Positions 1 through 11,000 of a stretch of DNA of 64,000 nt are shown piece after piece. This stretch comes from Peromyscus leucopus (lineage: Eukaryota > Chordata > Mammalia > Rodentia > Cricetidae), in NCBI RefSeq assembly GCF_004664715.2, contig NC_051072.1, forward strand, positions 44,003,642-44,067,641. The letters are read 5' to 3'. Each line of letters opens with the position of its first letter. The stretch's first letter is position 1. The notes beneath the pieces were generated by a model, which saw only the letters and a list, made by a program, of their open reading frames with translations, did no database searches and was not told the DNA's origin. A program made the position numbers and the translations under genes.

Positions 1-427
1 ACAAAAAAACAAAACAAAAATCAAACCTAACAAGCGTGTGAACTTTATATTAACCATTCCTTGCTCTTTATAGTTGACCAAGAGTATTAAAGTATGAGAC
101 ATAGTTGAAGTAATTTTGTTCTTTGGATAAGTAGGGTTACAGTGCTGGTAATCCAAGTGGCTTGTTTTCTTTATCTTTATTGTGGCCTCTGAGATTCTTC
201 CATGTTGGTACATGCCGCAATAGTTGGTTCACTTTTTCTGTCATGTAAATATTCCTTTGTATAAATGTATCTACTCTACTCTTAAGACACAGTTGAAAGA
301 TGATCAGTGAGCGCGGTTATACACAATGTTGCTAGTTAGTTTCCTCTATGTGCTATCAATGCTTACCGGCAGTCTCTCTTAAGTCATTTACTGAGACCAG
401 TAATAGACAGATTTAAGATATACATAG
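1..427. other. Gene-free unique sequence
   Basis: AT-rich sequence with a short A-rich run at the left edge, which may be the tail of an element outside the window. I recognise no gene or repeat here. Confidence 0.5.
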
Positions 428-820
428 TGTGGTGGTTTAGACAGGAATGGCCCCCATAGGCTCATAGATTTGAATGCTTGGTCACCAGGGAGTGGCACTA
501 TTAAGAGGTGTGGTCTCGTTTCAGTAGATGTGGTCTTGTTGGAGGAAGTGTGTCACTGAGGTTGGAACAGATAGACCAATGGAACAACCATGCCAAGTGG
601 CTTTCGCTCTTCCTGCCGCCTGTGGATCCCTGTGTAGAACTATCAGCTTTTTTTTTTTCTTTCTAGAACCATATCTGCCTGCATGCTGCGATACTTCCCA
701 CCATGTTGATAATGGACTAAACCTCTGAACCTGTAAGCCAGCCCCAATGAAATGCTTTCCTTTGTAAAAAAGAGTTGTTGTGGTCATGGTGTCTCTTCAT
801 AGCAATAAAACACTAACTAG
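428..820 (+). mobile_element. Unclassified rodent interspersed repeat, copy 1
   Basis: Starts 'tgtggtggtttagacagg' and ends in the '...gtcatggtgtctcttcat...' block. I know this as a very common muroid repeat but cannot place its class. Two more copies lie in the opposite orientation at 33220-33584 and 62567-62996, so the family is seen directly within the window. The two ends do not form an obvious terminal inverted repeat. A T-run sits inside at about 649-660. The open frames here (528-728 and its antisense partner) are repeat-derived and not genes. Confidence 0.8.
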
Positions 821-889
821 GCCCACAGGTAAATTTTATTAGGTATACGGAAGGCTTTTTCAAATGCTTATACCAAATTATGTTTCTGC

Positions 890-1960
890 TAACTATGAGT
901 TAGAGATCTCATTGTTCCACGTCCTTGTCAGTATGTGGATTTACCAAAATTAATTTTTTTTCAAAACTAGTTTTATATGAAATTATAATTCTACTCTAGA
1001 TTTTCCTGACGTCTTAAAAAAGATGCATACTACTAAGGTTCAATTTTTCTCATTCCTGTCTTCCTTTCCAATTTTTCTACTAAGTTGTCTTTGTAGGACA
1101 CTTTAGTATACTCTGAATTGTGGGCTTTTCTATTTCATGCCCTGGAATGTTACATTCACTTTAATGACTTTTCTCTTTATATATGATGACCTTGTGATGA
1201 CAGATATTTAACAGAATTGAATTTTCCATTTTTCTATGATTTATATTACTATATCTTACTTAAAGAAATTCTTCTTTGTCATTACAACATCATAAAGATA
1301 TCCTCCTAATTTGTCTTCCAAAAGTGTTTTTGTCTTCTTTTTCCATTTAAGTCTTTATTCCACTTGGCCTTCATGTCTGTGTATGGGAAAAGGAGAAATC
1401 TGACTTTATTGCAGAAGGATAACTGATTGACCCAACACCATGTATTTTTCCACATTAATCTACAGTGGCTGTATCTTAGAGTTTCCATACGTGCTTTGGA
1501 AACTGTTTAGAGACTTCTAGTTGATTCCATTGGTCTATCTGTTCCTTCACGTGTACAGATAATTCCTCTTGTTTCAGGATGCTTTGGTAAATGGTCAAAA
1601 ATCTCCCCAATTTTTCTTCACCAGAGACTATTGACTTTTCTAGACTTCTGCTCTCACATAAAAAGATATATTGTCAAGTTCCAGAGGAATCTCCAATAGA
1701 ATATGGACTGGAATTCTATGGAGTGTTTATGTCTATCAATACATGCACTATCAATCATTCTGTTGTAGATTGCCACACAGCTCCATTTCCTAGGTCCTTC
1801 TTAATCTATTTTAATAAAGTTTATTATTTTCTCCACAAACCACTTTCATATTTTCTTCTTGGATTTGCTTCTACATACATCTTTCAGTATTTCCACTAAA
1901 ACATGAGCTTGGATTCCTTGGGTCCTGAGAAGTAGTCTCACCGACTGATGGAGGTCCAAG
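890..1960 (-). mobile_element. Ancient L1 fragment (ORF2 3' part and 3' UTR), antisense
   Basis: Read on the plus strand, blocks appear in the order expected of reverse-complemented L1: 'tccacgtccttgtcagtatg' near 915, 'aagtctttattccacttgg' near 1348 and 'ttccattggtctatctgttc' near 1525, followed by diverged ORF2 sequence. Heavy divergence and broken frames indicate an old mammalian L1 (L1M type). The 102-codon frame at 1591 lies inside it and is not a gene. Confidence 0.65.
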
Positions 1961-2109
1961 TTGCTGTTCTTGGATGAACATTGGGCTATCTCTTCCTCCA
2001 TCTTGTTCTGAGTCCTCTATTACTACACACAAGGACTTTCATCAGGTCTAAAAGTCCATTATGTCCTGAATCTCCTTTTCCATTATATATTTATATAATT
2101 AATATGACT

Positions 2110-2312
2110 TTAGCTTTCTTTTTCTTTCTTTTTCGACCTTTTATCTTGTGTGTATAGGTGTCTTGCCTGCAGGTATCCTTGGAGGCCAGAAGAAGGCTTT
2201 GGAGTTCCCTGGAACTCAATGGTTTGGGCCACCACATGGGTGCTAGGAATAGAACCCGGGTCCTCTGGAAGAGCAGCCCATGCTCTTAAGCGCTGAGCCA
2301 TCTCTCCAGCAC
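2110..2312 (-). mobile_element. B2 SINE
   Basis: The reverse complement begins with the tRNA-derived head (gctggagagatggctcagcg, gctcttccagagg) and continues into the B2 body. Its A/T-rich tail is the 'ctttctttttctttcttttt' run at the left. Imperfect flanking copies of about 11 bp (actttagcttt / acttcagtttt) could be the target duplication. Confidence 0.9.
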
Positions 2313-2989
2313 CTACTTCAGTTTTCATTTGGTCCCAGTTTCCCTTCTCATCCTGCAAGTCTTCCTGCCTCCTTGTGCTGGGTCTCTCCCTTCAAAACAA
2401 CACCCACATAGAATTCAATTTTATTCAGCCTGTGTGTTGTCTTCTTACTATGCATGATATAGCTCACAACAAATGCCAACATATTTGAACCTGTTCCCAC
2501 CACAGCATCATGTGCCGTCTGTTTGGCTCTCTCCCACCTCTCCCAGCCCCTCCTCCACTGTTGCCTTTTTTTTTGAATGGTTTTGATTTTTTTCTTGCCT
2601 ACTCTTCACATTTAAATGTTGTCTCAATGCTGTTAGATACACACAATTAGCTTTGCTTTGCCCATGTGCTTCATAGTACTGTTGTTTGTTCATCACTCCT
2701 CTGCAGAAGGGCATTCTTACTGAAAGATAAGGATTGACTACTTATAGAACATGTTTTTAGTCTGTCAGCGGAGGACTAGGGATATTAGTCTACTATATTC
2801 TGGCTTTCATTGTCGTTGCTAGAAAGAGGGAATTATGGGAACCCTGGTCCTTGGAAAGTGACCAGTGTTTGCTCTTTGATTGTTGTTTGAATAGTAGCTT
2901 GAGCTATAGTCCACACAGTGTAGCCCTTGTCTAAGGCATGTAATTCAGAGGTTCCTAGTGTACATGGTTATGCAAGCACAATCACCAGG
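2313..2989. other. Gene-free unique sequence
   Basis: No recognisable gene or repeat. The 68-codon antisense frame at 2508-2714 shows no domain and is of chance length. Confidence 0.5.
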
Positions 2990-3001
2990 TTAGAATGTTT
3001 T

Positions 3002-3199
3002 TTGTTTGTTTGTTTGTTTTTAAAGTTTATTTATTATGTACACAGTGTTCTGCCTGCATGTATGCCTGCACACCAGAAGAGGGCACCAGATCTCATTTTA
3101 GATGGTTGTGAACCATCACGTGGTTGCTGAGAATTGAATTCAGGAGCTCTGGAAGAGCAGCCAGTGTTCTTAACTTCTGAGCCATCTCTCCAGCCGAAC
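3002..3199 (-). mobile_element. B2 SINE with exact 12-bp target-site duplication
   Basis: Inverted B2: '...ccatctctccagcc' marks the element's 5' head at the right, and the 'gtttgtttgttttt' run at the left is its A-rich tail. The element is bracketed by TTAGAATGTTTT at 2990-3001 and again at 3200-3211, an exact 12-bp duplication typical of L1-mediated insertion. Confidence 0.95.
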
Positions 3200-3239
3200 T
3201 TAGAATGTTTTATCACGCCCTGGTAACCTTTCTTCCTTG

Positions 3240-3690
3240 TTCTGTTTGTGAAGGGGCTTTAGCAGGCCTGAGCATGGCAAGCATGACACTGGCAGGCCTT
3301 GCCTTTTCCCTTGCTAAACCATAGATTACATCCCTAAAGCTAATCCCCAAGGTCTATTCCCTTAATGGCCATTTCCTCCTCCTGAGGCTGACCACCAAGG
3401 TCCAGCTATCAAAGTGTTGAAGTCCAGCAATCAAAAGCTCCCTTTTGGCTAACCCAATTAATATGCCCAACCAAAACAAACTAACTCACACTAACACAAA
3501 GTTTCTCCCTAACCCTTTATAAACCTCCATTTGCCTACGGGCCACCACATCTGTCTCCTCTCTATCCAGAAGAAGTCCTTTGTTCCTTTTCTCCCTTGTC
3601 TATCCCTTGTCTCTGTCCCTCTGGGGCAAACAAATCTTTGTGCTCAGAACTTGGTATTGGTGTGTCCTGTGCCGACTCCGGTCCCTTCAG
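3240..3690 (+). mobile_element. Endogenous retrovirus LTR, unnamed
   Basis: LTR-like layout: a promoter-type 'tttataaa' at about 3517, a pyrimidine-rich stretch, then a polyadenylation-like 'caaacaaatctttgtg' near 3628 and a T/G-rich end. No exact target duplication was found, so both edges are approximate. The 91-codon frame at 3531 falls inside it and has no gene features. The family is not identified. Confidence 0.5.
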
Positions 3691-3699
3691 TTTGTACAT

Positions 3700-4200
3700 C
3701 ATACATGAATGTAATTGCAGTGTGCATGGCCTCTCCTGACCGGTTTCTTTCACTTAAGCACAGCCCTTCAATGTTTATTCATATAGAATATCAGTCCTCC
3801 CTCTGATTTATGGATGTATAATATTCCTCATTGTATAGATATGCTGTATTTTGTTTATTTGTTGATTGGTTGATAGGACTGTGGGTTATTTGCAATCTGG
3901 TACTGATATCTATAATTTTACTGTGAACACAAATCTTCTAGCCTCGTGGGGATACATGGTTTTGAAGTATATACTTAGCCAGTGGAATTACAGGGAGTTT
4001 TGGTAATTTGATGTTTAACACTGTAAGGATATGTCAAACTGCTTATCAAAGTGGCTGCACAATTCTTTGATGGATTTTAAATTTTTTTATTATACTTTGT
4101 CTCCTTCAGTTTCATTATTAAATGTCTAAGTGTGGTTTTTTTTAATCTCTTCATTAGAGTTCCTGGAACTAAACTTGATAGTTTTCTTATTGTTTTATGA
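3700..4200 (-). mobile_element. Ancient L1 3' UTR fragment, antisense
   Basis: The block order matches reverse-complemented old L1 3' UTR: 'tgtataatattcctcattg' near 3815, then 'ggactgtgggttatttgcaa', then 'aaactgcttatcaaagtggc' near 4036. Strongly diverged, with no coding potential. Confidence 0.7.
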
Positions 4201-4277
4201 AGGAGAAAGGAAAAAAAAAAAAAAGAAAAAAAATGGTCAGCCAGTATCCCTTCTGTGTTCTACCAATTATTTCCTGT

Positions 4278-4868
4278 GGGCTGGGATGTAGCCCAGTTGG
4301 TAAAGTGCTTACATGGTGACCTCGGCTCCACCCCAGCACAGCACAAACTGGATATGGTAGCACTTGCCTGAAATCCCAACACTCAGGAGGAAGAAGCAGA
4401 AAGGTCAATAGTTCGAGATCATCCTCAGCTCTATAGAAAGTTTGAGGCCAACCTGTGCTACGTGGGACTGTGCTGTGGAACAGTCTTTGTACTCTGTAAG
4501 TATGTATGATTCTCATTGGTTAATAAAGAGCTGACTGGCCTATAGTTGGGCAGGAAGAGATTGGGCAGGAGAGCCAGACTAAGAGGATGCTGGGAAGAAG
4601 AAGAGCAGAATGTGAGGAGTCTCAAGCCAGACGTAGAGGAAGCAGGACGTGTAGAAAATGTGTAGAAAGCCATGAACCATGTAGTAGAACTTAGATAAGA
4701 AATATGGGCTAATTTAAGTTGTAAGAACTAGTTAGTAACAAGCCTAAGCTATCAGCTGACCATTTATAATTAATAGTAAGTCTCTGTGTGGTTATTTGGG
4801 AGCTGACCAACTGTCCCAACAACAAACCCCACCTACAAGACTGCCTCAAGGATATAAAAAAATAAACA
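4278..4868 (+). mobile_element. B4 SINE (ID-B1 fusion) split by an LTR
   Basis: An ID-type head ('gggctgggatgtagcccagttggtaaagtgctt') joins a B1-like body ('cctgaaatcccaacactcagg... gttcgagatcatcctcagct'), the hallmark of B4. The B4 tail is interrupted at 4470 and resumes after 4843 ('cctcaaggatataaaaaaat'). The inserted LTR occupies 4471-4837. Confidence 0.85.
4471..4837 (+). mobile_element. Solo LTR, family B (367 bp), inserted in a B4
   Basis: Begins TGCTGTGGAAC and ends CACCTACA (TG...CA). It contains the family's 'attggttaataaagagct' block near 4519. Flanks are GGACTG (4465-4470) and AGACTG (4838-4843), a 6-bp duplication with one mismatch. Six-bp duplications point to a class II (ERVK-like) integrase, which is inference. 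No internal viral genes are present, so it is a solo LTR. Confidence 0.88.
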
Positions 4869-4879
4869 AATAAGTAAAG

Positions 4880-5260
4880 TATGCTGGCCTTTCTAGTCTG
4901 TTCCCATCTAATCTTTCTTATTATTCTTTTATTTATCTTTTTGTGCTGCATTCTGATTAATTTCTTTTTTCTGTCTTCCAGTTTGCCAATTTTCTCTTTA
5001 GCTTCAATGCCGTCTACTTAGTTCTCACCCACTGGATTTTAAAGTTCAATTCATATTTTTTATTATTATTTTTCAAGTTCTTTTACGGTCCTTTTTCAAA
5101 TCCATTTTTGTTCCCTAAGTGTGTTTCAGTCTTTTTTTTTTTTTTTTTTTTCTTAAATCAACTACACACAGTTTTTAGAATTCTCTGTCTGATTTTTCTG
5201 ATAACTGACCATTGTGGTTTTGCTTCTGTTTTGTTTTGTTTTGTTTTTTGTTTTTGTTCT
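4880..5260 (-). mobile_element. Ancient L1 5'-region fragment, antisense
   Basis: 'cttattattcttttatttatc... tctgtcttccagtttgccaat' and the following 'tcaagttcttttacggtc' match my memory of reverse-complemented old L1 5' sequence. A T-run sits at about 5131-5152. Diverged, with no intact frame. Confidence 0.5.
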
Positions 5261-5892
5261 TATTCACAGGGCCCTGCTCCCCTAGCCTGGGTTTTAAGTT
5301 TTATTTTATTTTATTGTCAGCTTTATCTGCAAAATTCCTTGAGGGCAGGGCTGAAGTTGAGTTCCTGTCGAGAGGAACCAAAGGGTTTTGTTTGCATCCT
5401 AGGGACAGTGAGCACGGCATGACTTAGGCTTCATTCTTCACTCCAAGGGTTCCGGCCACTTAGTGGCGTGAACTCAAATCAATACATCCTGTGAGGGCCC
5501 AGTGAAGGTTTATGATCTTTGGGAAAAGATTGCTTCGTCTCTCCACCTGGAAACTAGGCCAATACAGGCAGGTCTCCTCGACCTCCTTTCCGTGTGCAGA
5601 GCTGTTGTTTTTGGTTTTTAGTTCATGCCAGTTTGTGCCAGGCTCATTTTCCAGTCTCCACATTGGTCCAACTCTAGGTTTTGTCTCCTCTTTCTCAAGT
5701 GCTTCCAGTCCATCAGATTGCTGGGCCTACGCAAAAGCCTCAGGGTGAGGATTATCCTTGCACTTCCAAATCTTTGCCTTCCGACGATTGCTTGACTTTT
5801 CAAAATTTAGAGATTCTTTCATTTGAGGACAGCTTGACAGTGTGCTCAAAGCAAACAAAGGAAAGGTCATAACTGCTCCCCTGCATCTCCTC
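5261..5892. other. Gene-free unique sequence
   Basis: No recognised gene or repeat. The frames of 60-104 codons here overlap on both strands and show no domain; one runs through T-rich low-complexity DNA. Confidence 0.45.
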
Positions 5893-5995
5893 TGTGTTAG
5901 TCAGCACTCTCTAAAGAAACAGAACGAAGAATATATATACATATACATATACATACATACACACACATTTCTCTATAAACACACACATTCTCTGT

Positions 5996-6034
<39 letters not shown>

Positions 6035-6425
6035 ATGGGTATTAGAGAAACATCTTGGGTAATCTAACAGCAGCTGTCTCATGGCCAAGAATCCAATAGT
6101 TGCACAGTCCACCACCAGGCTGGGTGTTGCAGCAGTCCTGATTGGGCACCAAATGTACTGTAGCATCCCAAAAATGTTGGATCTAAGATCGGAAGAGGAT
6201 GCTGCAGCACAGGAGAGAACTGGCCAGTGAGAGGGAGGGCAAGCAGGAAAGGAGGTAAGATTCTCTCTGTGTCTCTCTATCCTGGGCTGCCACCCGAATT
6301 TAGAGTGGGTCTTCATGATTCAGATAACCTGATCAAGATAATTCCCCACAGGCATGCCCAGCAGCTTGTATTTTTCCTTTATTCCAGATTCAGCCCAGTT
6401 GACAACCAAGATTAGCCATTACAGG
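5893..6425 (+). mobile_element. Old interspersed repeat ('gttagtcag...ccattacagg' family)
   Basis: Starts 'tgtgttagtcagcactctctaaagaaacag' and ends '...gttgacaaccaagattagccattacagg', the two ends of a repeat I recognise in rodent genomes but cannot name with confidence. A CA/TA microsatellite (5932-6032) sits near the left end. The 139-codon antisense frame at 5897-6316 reads through the microsatellite and is spurious. Confidence 0.6.
5932..6032. repeat. (TA)n/(CA)n microsatellite
   Basis: Alternating TA, then interrupted CA runs, ending in about 15 uninterrupted CA units. Confidence 0.95.
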
Positions 6426-6774
6426 CCTCTTTCTTCACTTTGGTTGGACAGGTCGCTCTGGTTTTGTTGTTATTTGTTTTACTAACAGGAACTCAAGCCC
6501 ACGTGATCTCAGCTGGAGGTGTCGAGTGAGGCTGAGAAGCTGGTCCTGAGTCCAGCAGCCAATGCTGACACCTGGAAGGAACACAGGGCCCCTCACCTGT
6601 GTGCAGAACTCTGGCCAACACACTGGTCCAGAGGGGGAGTGTCCAGCCAGAGAAACCCAACCAAGTGCACAGAAAGAATTCTGTGTCTCTTAGAAAGCTG
6701 AATTTATACCTAGAAGGAGCTGCTTCTCTCTGTGTTCCCACGTGTTGTCGTCTGCCCTGCAAAACATCGGTTTT
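6426..6774. other. Gene-free unique sequence
   Basis: Moderately GC-rich, with several overlapping short frames on both strands (up to 99 codons) that show no domain. Nothing recognised. Confidence 0.45.
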
Positions 6775-6910
6775 AGCTGAGCAGAGTAGCAAACACCTGT
6801 AATCCCAGCCATGTGCACTGTAGGCCAGCCTGGGTTACATAGCAAGTTCAAAACCAGCCTGATCTGTGTAGTAAGTTCAAAGCTAACCTGAGCTACACAG
6901 GGAGACTCTG

Positions 6911-6941
<31 letters not shown>
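6775..6941 (+). mobile_element. B1-type SINE with long A-tail
   Basis: 'acacctgtaatcccagcc', '...gccagcctgggttacatagcaagttc' and 'gagactctgtct' followed by a 28-bp A-run at 6914-6941. The body contains an extra repeat of the 'gtagtaagttcaaagctaacctgagctac' type, so it is an older or partly duplicated B1/B4-like copy. Confidence 0.85.
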
Positions 6942-6942
<1 letters not shown>

Positions 6943-8596
6943 CAGTTGGGGGTGGGGGTGGTACTGGAGAGCTGGCTCCATTTAGAGAAAATTTCCTGTC
7001 TGTATTATGGGGGATGCATTATGGGACAATGCGGTGCAGCTGGGAAAAGGCTCCTCTGGGTAGAAAAGCAGGAGGGCCTTGTGGCCTCTGATAAAAAAGG
7101 TGGAGCTACAAATGGGTGAGGCCAGGGCGGATCTTGTCCACGGAAGTCACAATTTCTTCTCCATCACACCCACAATCTGTTATTCTTTACCTTTTCTGGG
7201 GAAAACGCTGACTTCCTAAAACTCGCCCAGTGTGCAAGATGCCCTGGCCCCACTGTTTGCCCTGAATGAAACGACTCCAAGCTGACTGTTTTATCCACAC
7301 TATGAGTCTTCTGTGAACCTGGACCCCTCGCCTCCTCAGGCCTACTGCACAGACTGAGGCAGGGCTGAGCCTCCTTTCTGTGGGATGCCCAGGGCAGATG
7401 GCCGGATCTGGTAGTAAGAAGGGACATCTCTGCTCCCTTTCAATGTGTCAAGTTGTTGGCCGGGAGCCAGACAGCACCTAGCCCGGCTCGCTTGTCAGAG
7501 AGCCTGTCTCTTTCAGCATGATTTGTTCTTTCCGCCTTTGAGGTTTGGTAAAGCCACCCAAATTTTCGGCCAGAAATGTAGCTGCAGGCCAATGTTGACA
7601 GAACATCCTGGTGATTTTCCAACATGAGGAGCCCAGGTGTGCTGTTCTCGCTTCTTCTCAGGCCTCCACAGCTGTCACTGCCGACAGCAGGCCAGCAGGC
7701 ACTGTCCTCCCTCTCCTCCCTCTCCTCCTCCAGGTCACTGCCGATTCCAGGCCCCAGGGAAACTGCCTACACCCCTACGGTTAGTGGTGTGCAAGAAGGG
7801 TCTTCTGGAAGCAACCGAGGGTGGTCTTCATTGCATTTTCCAGACCACCTGAGGGCCCCTGAGGGGTGACTACCACCACGACACTCAGTTCCCTTAAGAC
7901 AGAGGAGGCGGCAAGGCAAGCTGAAAGCTCTGTAATTCCATGTCCCCAGGACCTGGGTTCAAATCCCTCCTTGGGCAACTCACTGGGTATTAACATTCAA
8001 CAAGTCAGGACTTTACTTCTTCACCCATAAAAACCCTGTAAGCATGGAGATGATAAAGACTGCTTTGAAGAGCTGTTGAAAGGATTAAAGGCAATTGTGG
8101 AAGGAATCTATTGTGAGACAAACACCCAGCAATTGACAGTTATACTTAATACGGTGTTTTATTATAGGAATAGACTCTTAGGGGAAGGTTATAGGAGTTC
8201 AGAAGGCCCAGGGCAAAGTATGGACATGTAATTGGCTACCGTGCCAGGCAATGAGGCCAGCTCATGGAGAGAGGCAGCTAGGTTTATGACTTTCCTTGAA
8301 GAGGAAGGGGGTCTGGAGTAGGAAGGAGTCTAAACAAGACGGGTGGGGAGACTGTGATAAAAGCACACATGTGTGGAAATGTCACAGTAAAATTCATCAT
8401 GATTTGAACTGAAATATCCTATAGAGGGTGTTTTACATGCATATAACAATAGTCAATGAAAAAAGAGGCTGTGAACTTTAAAGAAAGTGGGAAAATGTAT
8501 ATGGGAGGGTTTAAAGGAAGGAAGGGGAAGGGAGAAATGATATAATTATATTAGTCTAAAAAAAAAAAAAAAACCACTCCAGCCTTTTCTCTAGCT
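6942..8596. other. Gene-free unique sequence
   Basis: About 1.6 kb without recognised genes. It holds a short CCT-rich patch at about 7707-7735 and an A-run at 8558-8574. Overlapping frames at 7440-7996 are under 90 codons, lie on both strands and share no domain. Confidence 0.5.
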
Positions 8597-8602
8597 GAAG
8601 TG

Positions 8603-9279
8603 TATAAAAGTACATTTCCTGTCCCGACTGCCTGATCCCAAATAACCAACTCAGAGGCTGAATATTAATTATAAATGCTTGGCCAATAACTCAGGCTTGT
8701 TACTAGCTAACTCGTACACTTAAATTAAGCCATATTTCTATTTGTGCTTTGCCACATGACTCATTGCTATGGGATGGTCTTTCTGAATGCTATGAACATG
8801 TGTTGCTACCATTGGTTAATAATGAAGCTTCTCTGGCCTATGGCAAGACAGGTTATATCCAGGCAGGAAATCCAAGCAAAGATACAGGAGGAAGAAAGGC
8901 AGATTAAGAGCAGACGCCAGCCGGCCACCCAAGGAGCAACATGCCAGCATACTGGTAACGCCACAGCCACGTGGCAATACATAGATTAATAGAAATGGGT
9001 TAATAGTAGCCTGAGCCATAGACCAAACAGTTTGTAGTTAATATTAAGCCTCTGACTGGTTATTCAAGTACCGGTGGGCAGGAAAGATTTATCCAACTAC
9101 AACTCATGGCTTGTTACCTCATTGTTTACATGTCCTGACACCATCTTCCTTCTTCCCATCATTCTCTATTTGGCTTTCCCACTTAACTTCCTGTCCAGCT
9201 ACCAGCCTGTCAGTTTTTTGTTAGCCAGCCAATGAGAGTAATACATACTCATAGTGTAGAAAAGGATTGTTCCACAGCA
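8603..9279 (-). mobile_element. Solo LTR, family B, antisense, interrupted by a second LTR
   Basis: The reverse complement starts TGCTGTGGAACAATCC and carries the family B blocks. It is bracketed by GAAGTG at 8597-8602 and 9280-9285, an exact 6-bp duplication. The 3' end reads ...TATA instead of the usual ...TACA. Removing the inserted LTR and one duplicated hexamer leaves 334 bp, a normal family B length. It is therefore older than the LTR inside it. Confidence 0.92.
8765..9101 (+). mobile_element. Solo LTR, family B (337 bp), nested
   Basis: TGCTATGGGATGG ... CCAACTACA, flanked by ACTCAT at 8759-8764 and 9102-9107, an exact 6-bp duplication. It carries 'accattggttaataatgaag' and the 'atagattaatagaaatgggtt' block. 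It lies inside, and in the opposite orientation to, another copy of its own family. The 81-codon frame at 8744 is LTR sequence. Confidence 0.95.
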
Positions 9280-9285
9280 GAAGTG

Positions 9286-9734
9286 CTATTTTGGGGAGAC
9301 TGTGAACATTCAGAAGATGGGGCCTAACTGAAAGGAGGGAATGGTCAGGAGAAGTGGTCTTTTGAAGGTTTATTCCTGCCCCATTCCCTGCCTCCTCTAC
9401 TTCCTGGCCTGAAATAGTTGAACAACCTCCACCACAGGCTGCAGTTGCCATGGGCTCTGCCAAACCTTCCCACACCTTGATGACCTGGAAACATGAGCTA
9501 AAAATAGCTCTCCAAACGTACACTGTTTCTGTCAGGTGTTGTGTGACAGTAACTGATTCAAAAGCTATCATTTTATCCAACACACACACATACACATACC
9601 CTTCCTTACTTTTGTCCCATTTTCCATGGGACAGCAGGGAAGTCAACAGTGAAGGTTTTGCTTCTCTGAACAAAGTATGGACTCCACAGCTTCAAAGCCC
9701 TCCTCTGTCTTCTTTATGAATTTTTTTTTACAAT
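9286..9734. other. Gene-free unique sequence with short CA tract
   Basis: A brief CA-rich tract lies near 9580-9600. The 150-codon antisense frame at 9221-9673 starts at its right end, runs through this stretch and terminates inside the LTR. It has no recognisable domain and I treat it as chance. Confidence 0.45.
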
Positions 9735-9810
9735 ATATGATTTTTAAATTATTATTTCTTAGTTATTATATCCAACAGCCTCAGGTATTTTGTTATAGTG
9801 AAGGCTTCTA
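9735..9810 (+). mobile_element. Possible MaLR-type LTR tail
   Basis: 'acagcctcaggtattttgtt' followed by 'atagt' resembles the 3' end common to MLT1/MST LTRs. Only the tail is seen, so this is a weak call. Confidence 0.3.
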
Positions 9811-10479
9811 TCCCATCCCCCTCAGCATAGTTGACTGAGGAAGAGTCTCTCCGCTCATCCCTAAGAGGTCTCTTTTGGGCATTTTCCCATGTACTACAAG
9901 TTGGTATCTCAATCCAACCATAATCTTTGTTCTGGAGTCATGCCACACAGGGAGAATCAGATATGTGTACTGGAATTATAATTTACTTTTTGGGCTCACA
10001 AGCTTAAAATCCCCCACTGCAATTGTGCCTGAATTTAGGAGGAAACAGGATGCTGCAAGGCTCCTTGAGGATAATCCTTAGGGATTTGAGCAATCTTCCC
10101 AGCCAGACGTTACGATGTGCTAACACCCTTGTGAGTCATGAGCTAACTCATGGTCAGCTCTGTTTGGAGAACAGGATGAATAATTGAAAGTAACTGAGTG
10201 TTTGCCTGAATCCAAGCCTAACCCGGTATTTATTCTGTTTTCTTGTCTCTGTTTGCTTAAAACAAACATGCCCATTTTCCCATCTCCCTCCACATAGCCT
10301 GTCTAATCCTTCATTAGTTCTTAGAAGAGAGTCCAAAAGCTGTAACACAGCCTAAGAGCTCCGTAGGGTGGCCTTGCCCACATCCCTAGCATCTCTGGGC
10401 TAAGCTAGCAGACTAGACACGAGGGTGGTAACATCCTTGGGGGTACATGTCCAAAAGCCACAAATTTGATTTTCTTTAA
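9811..10479. other. Gene-free unique sequence
   Basis: No gene or repeat recognised. Frames at 9875 and 10154 are about 65 codons with no domain. Confidence 0.45.
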
Positions 10480-11000
10480 TTTTTCTTTTAAAGTAACTTT
10501 AGACTTGCAGACAAGTTACAATAAAATAGAACATCCCTCTATTCCCTTAACAAGTTCCTTGAATGCTGACATTTTATATAACTTTAATCCGTTGATCAAA
10601 ACAGCAAAATAATCATAGCACAAAACTATTAACTGAACTACAGTCTTTACTTGAATTATAGTCATTTCCCCCCAATACCATTTGTCTGTTCCAGGTTCCT
10701 GTATTGCCTTAGATTCCTCAAAGCTATGACAGTTAGTGCCACCATTCATTGCTTTTTGTGACCTAGGCTCTTTGCAGAAGTACCAACCAGTGAGTTATTT
10801 TGTAAAATACCCCTCCATGTAGATTTGTCTGATATTTTTTACACAGATGAAATGGCATTCTTTTGGCAAAAATACATAGGAAGTGATGTTGCACATAGCT
10901 TCAGGATGGCCCTTGATGTCACTATGTGTTATTACTGATGACGTGAACCTCGAACATCACTGAGTTATCTTCATCCTTATGCTCAACTTGTCAACATTTG
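10480..11000 (-). mobile_element. Ancient L1 3' UTR fragment, antisense
   Basis: 'agtaactttagacttgcaga... gaatgctgacattttatata' and 'gatttgtctgatatttttta... ggaagtgatgttgcac... tgtgttattactgatgacgt' follow the order of an old L1M-type 3' end. Old and diverged. Orientation is inferred from remembered consensus. Confidence 0.6.

Noticed and set aside
428..820. Calling the 428-820 repeat URR1
   Set aside because: The URR1-type element is the one at 16288-16711 with hAT-like ends. The 428-820 family lacks such ends, so I left it unnamed.
9221..9673. 150-codon antisense frame, the longest in the window
   Set aside because: It begins in unique DNA and ends within a solo LTR, has no recognisable domain or splice context, and such a length is not surprising in 64 kb read in six frames.
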